Assembly (NCBI GenBank): GCA_900078375.1
Contig: FLQS01000053.1
Span: forward strand, 1 to 39,370
DNA from: an uncultured Mycobacterium sp.
GTDB taxonomy: Bacteria > Actinomycetota > Actinomycetes > Mycobacteriales > Mycobacteriaceae
Length of the DNA: 39,370 nt
Direction: 5' to 3'
Below the pieces are notes generated by a model. The model saw only the letters and a program-made list of their open reading frames with translations. It did not search any database and was not told the origin of the DNA. Both the position numbers and the translations under genes were made by a program. Shown one piece after another: positions 8,269 to 16,322 of the stretch (the stretch's first letter is position 1; each line of letters starts with the position of its first letter).

Positions 8269-9120
8269 CTAACCGGTCCGCGTCGGCGTCAGAATGTCGT
8301 CGGCGAAACGGGCGATGCCGTCCAGGGCTTCCCTGGTGCGCCGCCAGGGCATGACGATCATCCGGTCGATCCCGGCGTCGGCCGCCCGCGCGATGTCCTC
8401 GGGTGAATCAGCCGGCGCCGATGTGGTGACCTCGGGCTTGCCGGTGCGGCCGTGTTCGGCCCACAGCGCCGACAGTTTCTGCACCGACCCGGGGATCTGG
8501 TCCAGGGTGTGGTTCATCGGGATCCAGCCGGATCCGAAGCGCGCCACCCGCCGCAGGGCGGGCAGGCCGTCGCCGCCGACGTGGATCGGTGGCCCGCCCG
8601 GCTGCACCGGCTTGGGTTCGAACGCGACGGCGTCGAAGTCGAAGAAGCGGCCGTGATGGGCGATGGTCGGCTCGGTCCACAGCGCCCGGCACACTTCCAG
8701 CGCCTCGTCGACCCGGGCGCCGCGGGTGCTGAAGTCCAGCCCGGAGGCGTCCCACTCCTCACGCAGCCAGCTCGCCCCGATCCCGAAGTCGAACCGGCCG
8801 TTGGAGACGATGTCCAACGTGGTGGCGGCCCGCGCGCTGACGAACGGATGCCGCAACCCGATGTTGTAGACGTAGGTGCCCATCCGGATCGTGCTGGTCT
8901 GACCCGCCAGATACGACAGGTAGGCGATCGCGTCGTACATCGGGGTCTGCGACGGGATGGGCGGATGGCTGTCGCCGTGATGCGGGCTGCCCGACATCTC
9001 GGCAGGCAGCACCAGGTGCTCGGGCAACCAGACCGACTCGTACCCCAGCTCCTCGGCCCGCACGGTCAAATCACGCCACAAGCCGGGGTGGACGCCACCC
9101 AGCGGAATCCCGAACTTCAC
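8269..9120 (-). CDS. LLM-class F420-dependent oxidoreductase
   Basis: This 283-residue TIM-barrel flavin/F420 enzyme opens with MKFGIPLGGVHPG. It carries ESVWLPEHLVLP, the RMGTYVYNIGLRHPF strand, the GRFDFGIGASWLREEWDASG segment and a C-terminal PPIHVGGDG. These are hallmarks of the Rv-type F420-dependent LLM family. It is the first gene of a leftward operon with two SDRs. The GTG start has TAACAT exactly 7 nt upstream and no ribosome site, so the message is probably leaderless. It is divergent from the adenylate cyclase at 9217. Confidence 0.88.
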   Translation of the reverse strand: MKFGIPLGGVHPGLWRDLTVRAEELGYESVWLPEHLVLPAEMSGSPHHGDSHPPIPSQTPMYDAIAYLSYLAGQTSTIRMGTYVYNIGLRHPFVSARAATTLDIVSNGRFDFGIGASWLREEWDASGLDFSTRGARVDEALEVCRALWTEPTIAHHGRFFDFDAVAFEPKPVQPGGPPIHVGGDGLPALRRVARFGSGWIPMNHTLDQIPGSVQKLSALWAEHGRTGKPEVTTSAPADSPEDIARAADAGIDRMIVMPWRRTREALDGIARFADDILTPTRTG

Positions 9121-9127
9121 AGCGCGG

Positions 9128-9133
9128 ATGTTA
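9128..9133 (-). promoter_or_regulatory. Leaderless -10 (TAACAT) for the LLM-SDR-SDR operon
   Basis: On the minus strand TAACAT ends 7 nt before the GTG at 9120, matching the mycobacterial TANNNT leaderless layout. A weak inverted repeat, CTCTC and GAGAG with a 7-nt spacer (9163-9179), lies between this promoter and the cyclase promoter. Confidence 0.6.
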
Positions 9134-9203
9134 CGCAGCCGGACTCGCGTTCGGAAGTACTACTCTCAGTTTCGGAGAGCGTGATTCTGCACCGTCGTCC
9201 CAG

Positions 9204-9209
9204 TAGCGT
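9204..9209 (+). promoter_or_regulatory. Leaderless -10 (TAGCGT) for the adenylate cyclase
   Basis: TAGCGT fits TANNNT and ends 7 nt before the ATG at 9217. There is no ribosome site. Confidence 0.6.
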
Positions 9210-9216
9210 CTGAGCC

Positions 9217-10689
9217 ATGACGGCGAGGTGGTGGAAGGTCCGCTACGCCGCCGCACTGGTCTTGGCCCAGATTCTGGCGGCCGTCGAACTCACCGCGCTG
9301 GTGATGCCGCTGCGCCACGATCTGGTCGACTCGGTGGACACTCTGTTCCAGGCCGACACCCTGATCGCTGCGATCGTCCTGTCGGTCTTCGGCATCGCCG
9401 GCGTCATCGTCTACGCCGTCCTGGTCGTCGAGTACAAACTGCGCTGGTTCACTGCCGGCGAGCCGCCCGATGACAAGGACCGGTTGTTCGTCGAGCGGTT
9501 TCTGCGCAACCAGGCCGCGGTGCTGGCGGCAATCTGGGGCCTGAGCGCCATCGTGCTGCTCGTCATCAACCTCGACGGTGGCGCGCCGGCAGCCTGGCTG
9601 ATCGGGATGACTCTGCTGTTGGGTGTCACCACATCGACGGGTGCGTCGCTGTTGTTCATTCAGCGGCCGATGCGCCCGATCATCGCCGCCGCGACCCAAC
9701 TCACCGGCCGCGACACGGCACCGGGGGTGCTCTCCCGGCTGCTGCTGATGTGGCTGATGAGCAGCGCACTGCCGACCATCGGTCTCGCCGTGGTGGTGAT
9801 CATGCGATCCAACGGCTGGATCATCCAGAAGACCGCCTCGCTGGAGATCCCGGTGATCGTGCTCGCGGTGATCTCGGTATTCGTCGGGCTACGCGGGATG
9901 GCCATCGTCGCGGTGTCCATCTCCGATCCGGTGCACGACGTCGTGGCCGCGATGGCCGAGGTCGAGCGCGGCCAGATGACGACCCGGGTCGACGTGTACG
10001 AACGCTCCGAGATCGGCCGGCTGCAAAGCGGTTTCAACCGAATGGTCGCCGGGCTGGCCGAACGTGACCGACTGAAAGATCTGTTCGGCCGCCACGTCGG
10101 CACGGACGTGGCGCTGCGCGCGGTCAAGGACTCGGACACGCTCACCGGCGAGGTACGCGAGGCCGCGGTGCTGTTCGTCGATCTCGTCGGGTCCACTCAG
10201 CTGGCCCAGAGCCGGTCACCTGCCGAGGTGGCCGAGGTGCTCAACCATTTCTTCCAGATCGTCGTGGCCGCGGTCGACGAGCGCCACGGGCTGATCAACA
10301 AGTTCCAGGGTGACGCCGTCTTGGCGGTGTTCGGCGCGCCACTGGCCAGTGCGCAGCCTGCCGCCGACGCGTTGGCCACGGCTCGCGCATTGACCGCCGC
10401 GCTGCGCCGCCTGCCTGTGGTGGACTTCGGTATCGGGGTGTCCGCGGGGCCGGTGTTCGCCGGCAACATCGGCGCCGAGCACCGCTACGAGTACACCGTG
10501 ATCGGTGACGCGGTCAACGAGGCTGCGCGACTGGCCGATCGGGCCAAAGACTTCGACGCGCGTGCCCTGTGCTCGGACGTCGCGCTGATGAAAGCCGATG
10601 CGGCCGAACGCACGCACTGGACCGAGTGCGCCTCGGAGGTGCTGCGCGGCCGGCTCGAGCCCACCCGGATGTCGGCGCCCACCGCCTGA
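9217..10689 (+). CDS. Membrane adenylate cyclase, class IIIb, with HAMP domain
   Basis: This 490-residue protein has an N-terminal membrane region of about six helices, then a HAMP linker at about residues 230-285 (ISDPVHDVVAAMAEVERGQ, ERSEIGRLQSGFNRMVAGL), and a C-terminal class III cyclase domain. The metal aspartates are Asp322 in FVDLVGST and Asp366 in FQGDAV. Lys362 is the adenine-selecting lysine. The partner aspartate is replaced by threonine in YTVIGDAVN, which defines class IIIb and is common in mycobacteria. The transition-state Asn and Arg are in VNEAARL. It should make cAMP in response to a membrane or lipid cue. It resembles the M. tuberculosis Rv1318c-Rv1320c group. Confidence 0.92.
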   Translation: MTARWWKVRYAAALVLAQILAAVELTALVMPLRHDLVDSVDTLFQADTLIAAIVLSVFGIAGVIVYAVLVVEYKLRWFTAGEPPDDKDRLFVERFLRNQAAVLAAIWGLSAIVLLVINLDGGAPAAWLIGMTLLLGVTTSTGASLLFIQRPMRPIIAAATQLTGRDTAPGVLSRLLLMWLMSSALPTIGLAVVVIMRSNGWIIQKTASLEIPVIVLAVISVFVGLRGMAIVAVSISDPVHDVVAAMAEVERGQMTTRVDVYERSEIGRLQSGFNRMVAGLAERDRLKDLFGRHVGTDVALRAVKDSDTLTGEVREAAVLFVDLVGSTQLAQSRSPAEVAEVLNHFFQIVVAAVDERHGLINKFQGDAVLAVFGAPLASAQPAADALATARALTAALRRLPVVDFGIGVSAGPVFAGNIGAEHRYEYTVIGDAVNEAARLADRAKDFDARALCSDVALMKADAAERTHWTECASEVLRGRLEPTRMSAPTA

Positions 10690-10712
10690 ATTCCCCCTTG
10701 TGCGTCTGCCGC

Positions 10713-10744
10713 GATTGGGTGAAGGGTGGTTCCTGTACCCAATC
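10713..10744 (+). terminator. Inverted repeat between cyclase and EF-G2 genes
   Basis: GATTGGGT and ACCCAATC form perfect 8-bp arms around a 16-nt loop, 24 nt after the cyclase stop. A second small stem (GCGCG, loop CCTA, CGCGC; 10746-10759) sits directly before the EF-G2 ribosome site. It is either a cyclase terminator or a leader structure of the EF-G2 gene. Confidence 0.45.
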
Positions 10745-10776
10745 TGCGCGCCTACGCGCGCGGGGGAAGGTCTGTC

Positions 10777-12903
10777 ATGGCTGACAAGACAAACTCTTCA
10801 GTGGCCGCCCGATCGGTTCCGGCCGCGGACAGTCCGGCCGCCGTCCGCAACGTCGTGCTCGTCGGCCCTTCCGGCGCCGGCAAAACCACCCTCGTCGAGG
10901 GGCTGCTGGTCACCTCCGGCGTGCTGTCGCGACCGGGTTCGGTCGTCGACGGCACCACGGTGTGCGATTTCGACGACGCGGCCATCCGCCAACAGCGCTC
11001 GGTCGGGCTCGCGCTGGCGCCCATTCCGCACGACGGCATCAAGGTCAATCTGATCGACACACCCGGCTACGCCGACTTCGTCGGCGAACTGCGGGCAGGC
11101 CTGCGGGCCGCGGAATGCGCGCTGTTCGTCATCGCCGCCAACGAGGGCATCGACGAAGCCACCCGCGCGCTGTGGCACGAGTGCGACGACGTCGGCATGC
11201 CCCGCGCCGTGGCGATCACCAAGCTGGACCACGCCCGGGCCAACTACGGCACCGCGCTGCGCGCCACCCAGGATGCCTTCGGCGACAAGGTGTTGCCGCT
11301 CTACCTGCCGACCGAGAACGGTTTGGTCGGGCTGCTCTCGGGCAGCCAGTACGACTACCGCGACGGCACCCGGACCGTGCACCCACCCGACGAGGCGTAT
11401 GCCGAGGCGATCGAGGAGCACCGCGGCACCCTGATCGAAGGCATCATCGAGGAGTCCGAGGACGAATCCCTGATGGAGCGTTATCTCGGCGGCGAGGTGA
11501 TCGACGAGGCCGTCCTGATCGACGATCTGGAGAAGGCCGTCGCCCGCGGCTCCTTCTTCCCGGTGATCCCGGTGTGTAGCGCCAGCGGGGTGGGCACCTA
11601 CGAACTGTTGGAGGTCGCCACCCGCGGCTTCCCGTCCCCGCCCGAACACGTTCTGCCCGAGGTCTACAACCCGCACGGCGTAGCACGTCCTGGGCTGTCC
11701 TGCGATCCGGACGGACCGCTGCTGGCCGAGGTGGTCAAGACGACGTCGGACCCCTATGTCGGCAGGGTCAGCCTGGTCCGGGTGTTCTCCGGAACCATCA
11801 GGCCTGACACGACAGTTCATGTGTCAGGCCATTTTTCGGCCTTCTTCGAGGCGAATACCCACGCCGAGCACGACGAGGACGAGCGGATCGGCACGCTGTC
11901 GTTCCCGCTGGGCAAGCAGCAGCGGCCGGCCACCGCGGTGGTGGCAGGCGATATCTGCGCGATCGGCCGGCTGACCCGCGCCGAGACCGGAGACACGTTG
12001 TCCGACAAGGCCGATCCGCTGTTACTCAGGCCGTGGACCATGCCCGAGCCGTTGCTGCCGGTGGCGATCCAGGCCCGCGCCAAGACCGACGAGGACAAGC
12101 TGTCGGTCGGGTTGCAACGGCTGGCCGCCGAGGATCCGACACTGCGCATCGAGCAGAACCCGGAGACGCACCAGATCGTGCTGTGGTGCATGGGCGAGGC
12201 CCACTCCGGCGTCGTGCTCGACGCGCTGGCGAACCGCTACGGCGTCAACGTCGACACCATCGACGTACGAATCCCGTTGCGCGAGACCTTTGGTGGGCCG
12301 GCCAAGGGCCACGGCCGCCACGTCAAGCAGTCCGGCGGTCACGGCCAGTACGCGGTGTGCGATATCGAGGTGGAGCCGCTGCCCGAGGGCGGCGGCTTCG
12401 AATTCGTCGACAAGGTCGTCGGCGGCGCGGTGCCACGGCAGTTCATCCCCAGCGTGGAGAAAGGCGTCCGCGCCCAGATGGACAAGGGGGTGCACGCCGG
12501 CTATCCCGTCGTCGACATCCGGGTCACCCTCGTCGACGGCAAGGCGCACAGTGTCGACTCCTCCGATATGGCGTTCCAGATGGCGGGCGCGGCGGCGTTG
12601 CGGGAGGCCGCGGCCGGCACCGGGATCAATCTGCTCGAGCCCGTCGACGAAGTCACCATCGAGGTGCCCGACGATCTCGTCGGCGCGGTGCTGGGCGACC
12701 TGTCCGGCCGCCGCGGCCGGGTACTGGGCACCGAGCAGGCGCGAGAGAACCACACTGTGGTCCGGGCCGAGGTGCCGCAGGTGGAGCTGACCCGGTATGC
12801 CATCGATCTGCGCAGCCTGACCCACGGCTCCGCGTCGTTCACCCGATCGTTCGCCCGCTACGAGGCGATGCCCGAGGCTGTCGCCGCGAAGGTGCAGGCC
12901 TGA
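10777..12903 (+). CDS. fusA2: Elongation factor G-like protein EF-G2
   Basis: This 708-residue translational GTPase homologue has all EF-G domains. G1 is GPSGAGKTT (residues 30-38), G3 is DTPGYADF, and the G4 region reads AITKLDH. The switch I motif normally RGITI reads RSVGL, so the essential threonine is Gly77. Domain IV has the EF-G signature GGHGQYAVCDIEVEP. This pattern fits the mycobacterial FusA2 paralogue, which binds nucleotide but is reported to lack normal ribosome-dependent GTPase activity; its role is not settled. I chose ATG at 10777 because a GGGGGAAGG ribosome site precedes it; an open frame runs 17 codons further up without family similarity. Confidence 0.93.
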   Translation: MADKTNSSVAARSVPAADSPAAVRNVVLVGPSGAGKTTLVEGLLVTSGVLSRPGSVVDGTTVCDFDDAAIRQQRSVGLALAPIPHDGIKVNLIDTPGYADFVGELRAGLRAAECALFVIAANEGIDEATRALWHECDDVGMPRAVAITKLDHARANYGTALRATQDAFGDKVLPLYLPTENGLVGLLSGSQYDYRDGTRTVHPPDEAYAEAIEEHRGTLIEGIIEESEDESLMERYLGGEVIDEAVLIDDLEKAVARGSFFPVIPVCSASGVGTYELLEVATRGFPSPPEHVLPEVYNPHGVARPGLSCDPDGPLLAEVVKTTSDPYVGRVSLVRVFSGTIRPDTTVHVSGHFSAFFEANTHAEHDEDERIGTLSFPLGKQQRPATAVVAGDICAIGRLTRAETGDTLSDKADPLLLRPWTMPEPLLPVAIQARAKTDEDKLSVGLQRLAAEDPTLRIEQNPETHQIVLWCMGEAHSGVVLDALANRYGVNVDTIDVRIPLRETFGGPAKGHGRHVKQSGGHGQYAVCDIEVEPLPEGGGFEFVDKVVGGAVPRQFIPSVEKGVRAQMDKGVHAGYPVVDIRVTLVDGKAHSVDSSDMAFQMAGAAALREAAAGTGINLLEPVDEVTIEVPDDLVGAVLGDLSGRRGRVLGTEQARENHTVVRAEVPQVELTRYAIDLRSLTHGSASFTRSFARYEAMPEAVAAKVQA

Positions 12904-12922
12904 TCGTCGGGTGGCCGCGCGG

Positions 12923-12928
12923 TAACGT
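12923..12928 (+). promoter_or_regulatory. Leaderless -10 (TAACGT) for the hotdog thioesterase
   Basis: TAACGT ends 7 nt before the ATG at 12936, and no ribosome site is present. Confidence 0.6.
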
Positions 12929-12935
12929 CATTCTC

Positions 12936-13319
12936 ATGACCGCACCGCGCTCGCTTCGGGAGTTGTTCGACCAGCTCGGCCTGCACGCCGTGGCGTCCGA
13001 GGACGGCACGTTCGTCATGGAGATGCCGGTGGACGAACGCACCACCAACACCGCGGGCGGACTACAGGGCGGGCTGATCGCCACCATGGCCGACGTGGCC
13101 GCGGGACAGCTTGCCTCCCAAGCCACTCCGTTCGGGTTCGGCATCGCCACCACCGACCTGTTCGTCCGCTATCTGCGGCCGATCAAGGTCGGACCGGCCC
13201 GCGCGGTGGCCAAGATCCTGCGCACCGGCAAGCGCTCGGTGGTGGTCCAGGTCGACATCCACCGCGGCGAGGACAACGAGCTGGCCGCGACCGCCACGAT
13301 CAACTTCGCCGCGGTCTGA
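12936..13319 (+). CDS. PaaI-type hotdog thioesterase
   Basis: A 127-residue single hotdog-fold protein. The central helix and loop read NTAGGLQGGLIATMADVAAG, matching the PaaI/4HBT pattern N-x-x-G-x-HGG-x-x-x-x-x-D. The usual histidine of HGG is Gln44, while the acidic residue is Asp53. It probably hydrolyses an acyl-CoA thioester in the cytoplasm, with substrate unknown. The ATG at 12936 is supported by a TANNNT box 7 nt upstream; the longer open frame extending into the EF-G2 gene has no family similarity. It lies 32 nt after the EF-G2 stop. Confidence 0.85.
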   Translation: MTAPRSLRELFDQLGLHAVASEDGTFVMEMPVDERTTNTAGGLQGGLIATMADVAAGQLASQATPFGFGIATTDLFVRYLRPIKVGPARAVAKILRTGKRSVVVQVDIHRGEDNELAATATINFAAV

Positions 13320-13359
13320 GTCTCGAGCCCGCCCACAACGCACCCTGGCGTTCGGCGAC

Positions 13360-13379
13360 TATGTATGGTTACATACATA
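13360..13379. promoter_or_regulatory. Palindromic operator of the downstream TetR gene
   Basis: TATGTATG and CATACATA form perfect 8-bp arms around GTTA, ending 3 nt before the TetR ATG at 13383. The near-consensus -10 TACATA (13370-13375) lies within the palindrome, 7 nt before the start. Bound repressor would therefore mask the promoter of a leaderless message. This is a classic autoregulatory TetR site. Confidence 0.82.
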
Positions 13380-13382
13380 ATC

Positions 13383-13940
13383 ATGACGAGCCCGCGCGAC
13401 CGGATGGTCGCTTCCGCCGCACTGTTGATCCGCGAACGCGGAGCGCAGTCGACGGCGATCGCCGATGTCCTGGCGCACAGCGGAGCGCCGCGCGGCTCGG
13501 CCTATCACTACTTCCCCGGCGGCCGTACCCAATTGCTCTGTGAGGCGGTCGATTACGTGGCTGACTTCGTCGCAGCCCGAATGGCGAAGGCAGGCAGTGG
13601 CCTTGAGGCGCTCGACGGCCTGGCGCGGTTCTACCGCAAGAACCTGATCGAGACCGACTACCGCGCCGGCTGCCCGGTGCTGGCCGTCGCCATCGAATCC
13701 GGCGAGCCGGGCCAGCCCAACCCGGTGCTCGACCGGGCTGCCGCGACATTCACCCGCTGGAACGACCTGATCGCGCAGCGGCTCATCGCCGACGGCATCG
13801 CCAAGGACCGCGCCGAGGACCTGGCCGTGTCCATGACCGCCGGTCTGGAAGGCGCGATCGTGCTGGCCCGCGCGACGCGCGATATCAAACCGCTCGACAC
13901 CGTTCACCGGCAACTGCGCGATCTGCTCGAGGCCGAGTAG
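13383..13940 (+). CDS. TetR family regulator (LmrA/YxaF-like)
   Basis: A regulator of 185 residues from ATG 13383. The helix-turn-helix reads STAIADVLAHSGAPRGSAYHYFPGGRTQL, with the APRGS-YHYFPGG pattern of the LmrA/YxaF branch. The C-terminal domain contains RAGCPVLAVAIES, also typical of this branch. An ATG six codons upstream (13365) lies inside the operator and is less likely. The gene is followed after 19 nt by the molybdopterin oxidoreductase and is probably in one operon with it. The palindrome 13360-13379 implies self-repression and co-regulation of the oxidoreductase. The inducer is unknown. Confidence 0.9.
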   Translation: MTSPRDRMVASAALLIRERGAQSTAIADVLAHSGAPRGSAYHYFPGGRTQLLCEAVDYVADFVAARMAKAGSGLEALDGLARFYRKNLIETDYRAGCPVLAVAIESGEPGQPNPVLDRAAATFTRWNDLIAQRLIADGIAKDRAEDLAVSMTAGLEGAIVLARATRDIKPLDTVHRQLRDLLEAE

Positions 13941-13959
13941 CCCGACGAGAGGAAGTCCC

Positions 13960-16209
13960 GTGTCCGCTGACTGGCAACCCACCGCCTGCATCCTCTGCGA
14001 ATGCAACTGCGGCATCGTGGTGCAGACCGAGGGCCGCACGCTGGCCCGTATCCGCGGGGACAAGGACAACCCGGCCTCGCAGGGCTACACCTGCAATAAG
14101 GCACTGCGCCTTGACCACTACCAGAACAACCGCGCCCGGCTGACCTCGCCGATGCGCCGCCGGGCCGACGGCAGCTACGAGGAGATCGACTGGGGCACCG
14201 CGATCACCGAGATCGCAGCGGGGTTTCAGCGGATCGCCGACACCCACGGCGGAGACAAGATCTTCTACTACGGCGGCGGCGGGCAGGGTAACCACCTCGG
14301 CGGCGCGTACAGCAGCTCCTTCCTCAAGCTGCTCGGCTCGCGCTACCGGTCCAATGCGCTCGCCCAGGAGAAGACCGGCGAGAACTGGGTGGACGTCCAG
14401 TTGTACGGCGGGCACACCCGGGGCGAGTTCGAACACGCCGAAGTGTCGGTGTTCGTCGGCAAGAACCCGTGGATGTCCCAGAGTTTCCCGCGGGCCCGCA
14501 CGGTGCTCAACGACATCGCCAAGGATCCCGGCCGCTCAATGGTGGTCATCGACCCGGTGGTCACCGACACCGCCAAGATGGCGGACTTCCACCTGCGGGT
14601 GAAACCCGGCACCGACGCCTGGTGCCTGGCGGCGCTGGCCGCGGTGCTGGTGCAGGAAAACCTCTGTAACGAAGCCTTTCTCGCCGAGCACGTGCACGGC
14701 GCCGACGAGGTGCGCGAGGTGCTGCAGACGATTCCGGTCGGCGAGTACGCCCAGCGCAGCGGTGTCGACGAGGAGTTGTTGCGCGCGGCCGCGCGCCGCA
14801 TCGCCGCCGCCGATTCCGTCGCGGTCTTCGAGGACCTCGGTGTGCAGCAGGCACCGAACAGCACCTTGTGCTCCTACCTCAACAAGCTGCTATGGATCCT
14901 GACCGGCAGCTTCGCCAAACGTGGTGGGCAGCATCTGCATTCGTCGTTCGCGCCGTTGTTCAGCCTCAGCGGCGTCGGACGCTCCCCGGTGACCGGATCC
15001 CCGATCATCGCCGGCCTGGTGCCGTCGAACGTTGTGCCCCAAGAGATCTTGACCGACCACCCCGACCGGTTCCGGGCCATGCTCGTCGAGAGCGCCAATC
15101 CGGCCCACTCCATCGCCGATTCCGGGAACTGCCGCGCCGCGTTCGAATCCCTGGAACTGCTGGTGGTGGTCGACGTGGCGATGACGGAGACGGCCCGGCT
15201 GGCCCACTACGTGCTGCCCGCGGCCACCCAGTTCGAGAAGCCCGAAGCCACGTTCTTCAATTTCGAGTTCCCGCGCAACGAGTTCCACCTGCGCCACCCC
15301 CTGTTCGAGCCGGTGCCCGGCACGCTGGCCGAGCCCGAGATCTGGGCGCGGCTGGTGCGCGCGCTGGGCGTGGTCAGCGACGAGGACCTGCGCCCGCTGC
15401 GCGAGGCCGCCGACCAGGGGCGAGACGCCTACACCCAAGCGTTCTTCACCGAGCTGGCCGCCAATCCGGCGCTGGGCAAGGTGCTGCCCTATGTGCTCTA
15501 CGAAACGCTGGGCCCGACCCTGCCCGATGGGCTGGCCGGCGCGGCAGCGCTGTGGGGACTGGCCCAGAAGGCCGCCGTCGCCTACCCCGACGCGGTGCGG
15601 CGGGCCGGGCATACCGACGGTAACGCGCTCTTCGACGCGATCCTGACCAGCAAGTCGGGCGTGACATTCAGCGTGCACGAGTACGCCGACGACTGGACCC
15701 TGATGGGACACTCCGATCACAAGATCAAGCTGGTGATCCCGGAGATGCTCGACGACATTCGCGCGCTGACAGACGACACTGCGGAGCTGACCAGCGTGGA
15801 ATTCCCGATCGTGCTGTCCGCCGGCGAGCGGCGCGCGTTCACCGCCAATGACATCCTCCGGGATCCGTCCTGGCGCAAGCGCGACGCCGACGGCGCGCTG
15901 CGGGTCAGTGTCGAGGACGCCGAAGCCCTCGGCCTGGTGGACGGCGCCCGCGCGCGCATCACCACCGCCGCGGGCAGCGCCGAGGCTGTCGTCGAGGTCA
16001 GCGAGACAATGCTGCCGGGGCATGCCGCCCTGCCCAACGGTTTCGGCCTCGACTTCGTCGACGCCGAGGGCCAGACCCGCGTGCCCGGCGTCGCCCCCAA
16101 CGCGCTGACCTCCAGCGACTGGCGCGACCCCTACGCCGGGACGCCGTGGCACAAGCACGTCCCTGCGCGCATCGAGGCGGTGCCGGCCGGCCTCGTCGCG
16201 GCCGGATAA
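13960..16209 (+). CDS. Molybdopterin- and [4Fe-4S]-dependent oxidoreductase (DMSO reductase family)
   Basis: The protein has 749 residues. The N-terminus carries a [4Fe-4S] motif with exact family spacing: Cys10, Cys13, Cys17 and Cys45 (C-x2-C-x3-C-x27-C). The molybdopterin-binding domains follow, with YGGGGQGNHLGG, VFVGKNPWMS and VIDPVVTDTAKMAD. A C-terminal dinucleotide-binding domain includes LPNGFG. No Tat signal is visible, so it is probably cytoplasmic, like formate dehydrogenase-H or BisC-like enzymes. The molybdenum ligand cannot be assigned with confidence; the likely region reads EKTGENWVD rather than a clear Cys/Sec/Ser loop. The GTG start has GAGAGGAAG upstream. A TetR gene just upstream probably controls it. 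Substrate unknown. Confidence 0.88.
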   Translation: MSADWQPTACILCECNCGIVVQTEGRTLARIRGDKDNPASQGYTCNKALRLDHYQNNRARLTSPMRRRADGSYEEIDWGTAITEIAAGFQRIADTHGGDKIFYYGGGGQGNHLGGAYSSSFLKLLGSRYRSNALAQEKTGENWVDVQLYGGHTRGEFEHAEVSVFVGKNPWMSQSFPRARTVLNDIAKDPGRSMVVIDPVVTDTAKMADFHLRVKPGTDAWCLAALAAVLVQENLCNEAFLAEHVHGADEVREVLQTIPVGEYAQRSGVDEELLRAAARRIAAADSVAVFEDLGVQQAPNSTLCSYLNKLLWILTGSFAKRGGQHLHSSFAPLFSLSGVGRSPVTGSPIIAGLVPSNVVPQEILTDHPDRFRAMLVESANPAHSIADSGNCRAAFESLELLVVVDVAMTETARLAHYVLPAATQFEKPEATFFNFEFPRNEFHLRHPLFEPVPGTLAEPEIWARLVRALGVVSDEDLRPLREAADQGRDAYTQAFFTELAANPALGKVLPYVLYETLGPTLPDGLAGAAALWGLAQKAAVAYPDAVRRAGHTDGNALFDAILTSKSGVTFSVHEYADDWTLMGHSDHKIKLVIPEMLDDIRALTDDTAELTSVEFPIVLSAGERRAFTANDILRDPSWRKRDADGALRVSVEDAEALGLVDGARARITTAAGSAEAVVEVSETMLPGHAALPNGFGLDFVDAEGQTRVPGVAPNALTSSDWRDPYAGTPWHKHVPARIEAVPAGLVAAG

Positions 16210-16235
16210 GCCGTGGCCCGCCGAGCGGGCAATCA

Positions 16236-16255
16236 AATAAATTGGTTGATTTATT
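16236..16255. promoter_or_regulatory. AT-rich palindromic operator, copy 1 (crotonase promoter)
   Basis: AATAAAT and ATTTATT form perfect 7-bp arms around TGGTTG. The site overlaps the start of a candidate -35 (TTGCGG, 16254-16259) paired with a -10 TATGTT (16278-16283). It matches the site at 17991-18010 in 17 of 20 positions when read on the opposite strand. Its AT content stands out in this GC-rich DNA. Confidence 0.8.
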
Positions 16256-16322
16256 GCGGCCCGTGGTCGAATCCCGTTATGTTGCAGGCAGCATCACCAC
16301 CTGCGACGGGAGCACAGCCACG

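Noticed and set aside
9163..9179. CTCTC/GAGAG repeat between the LLM and cyclase promoters as an operator
   Set aside because: The arms are only 5 bp with an asymmetrical centre, and no adjacent regulator gene supports it; mentioned only within the promoter entry.
12033..12935. Upstream extension of the thioesterase frame through the EF-G2 gene
   Set aside because: The extension is Arg-rich shadow coding; the hotdog similarity starts at ATG 12936, which has a leaderless -10.
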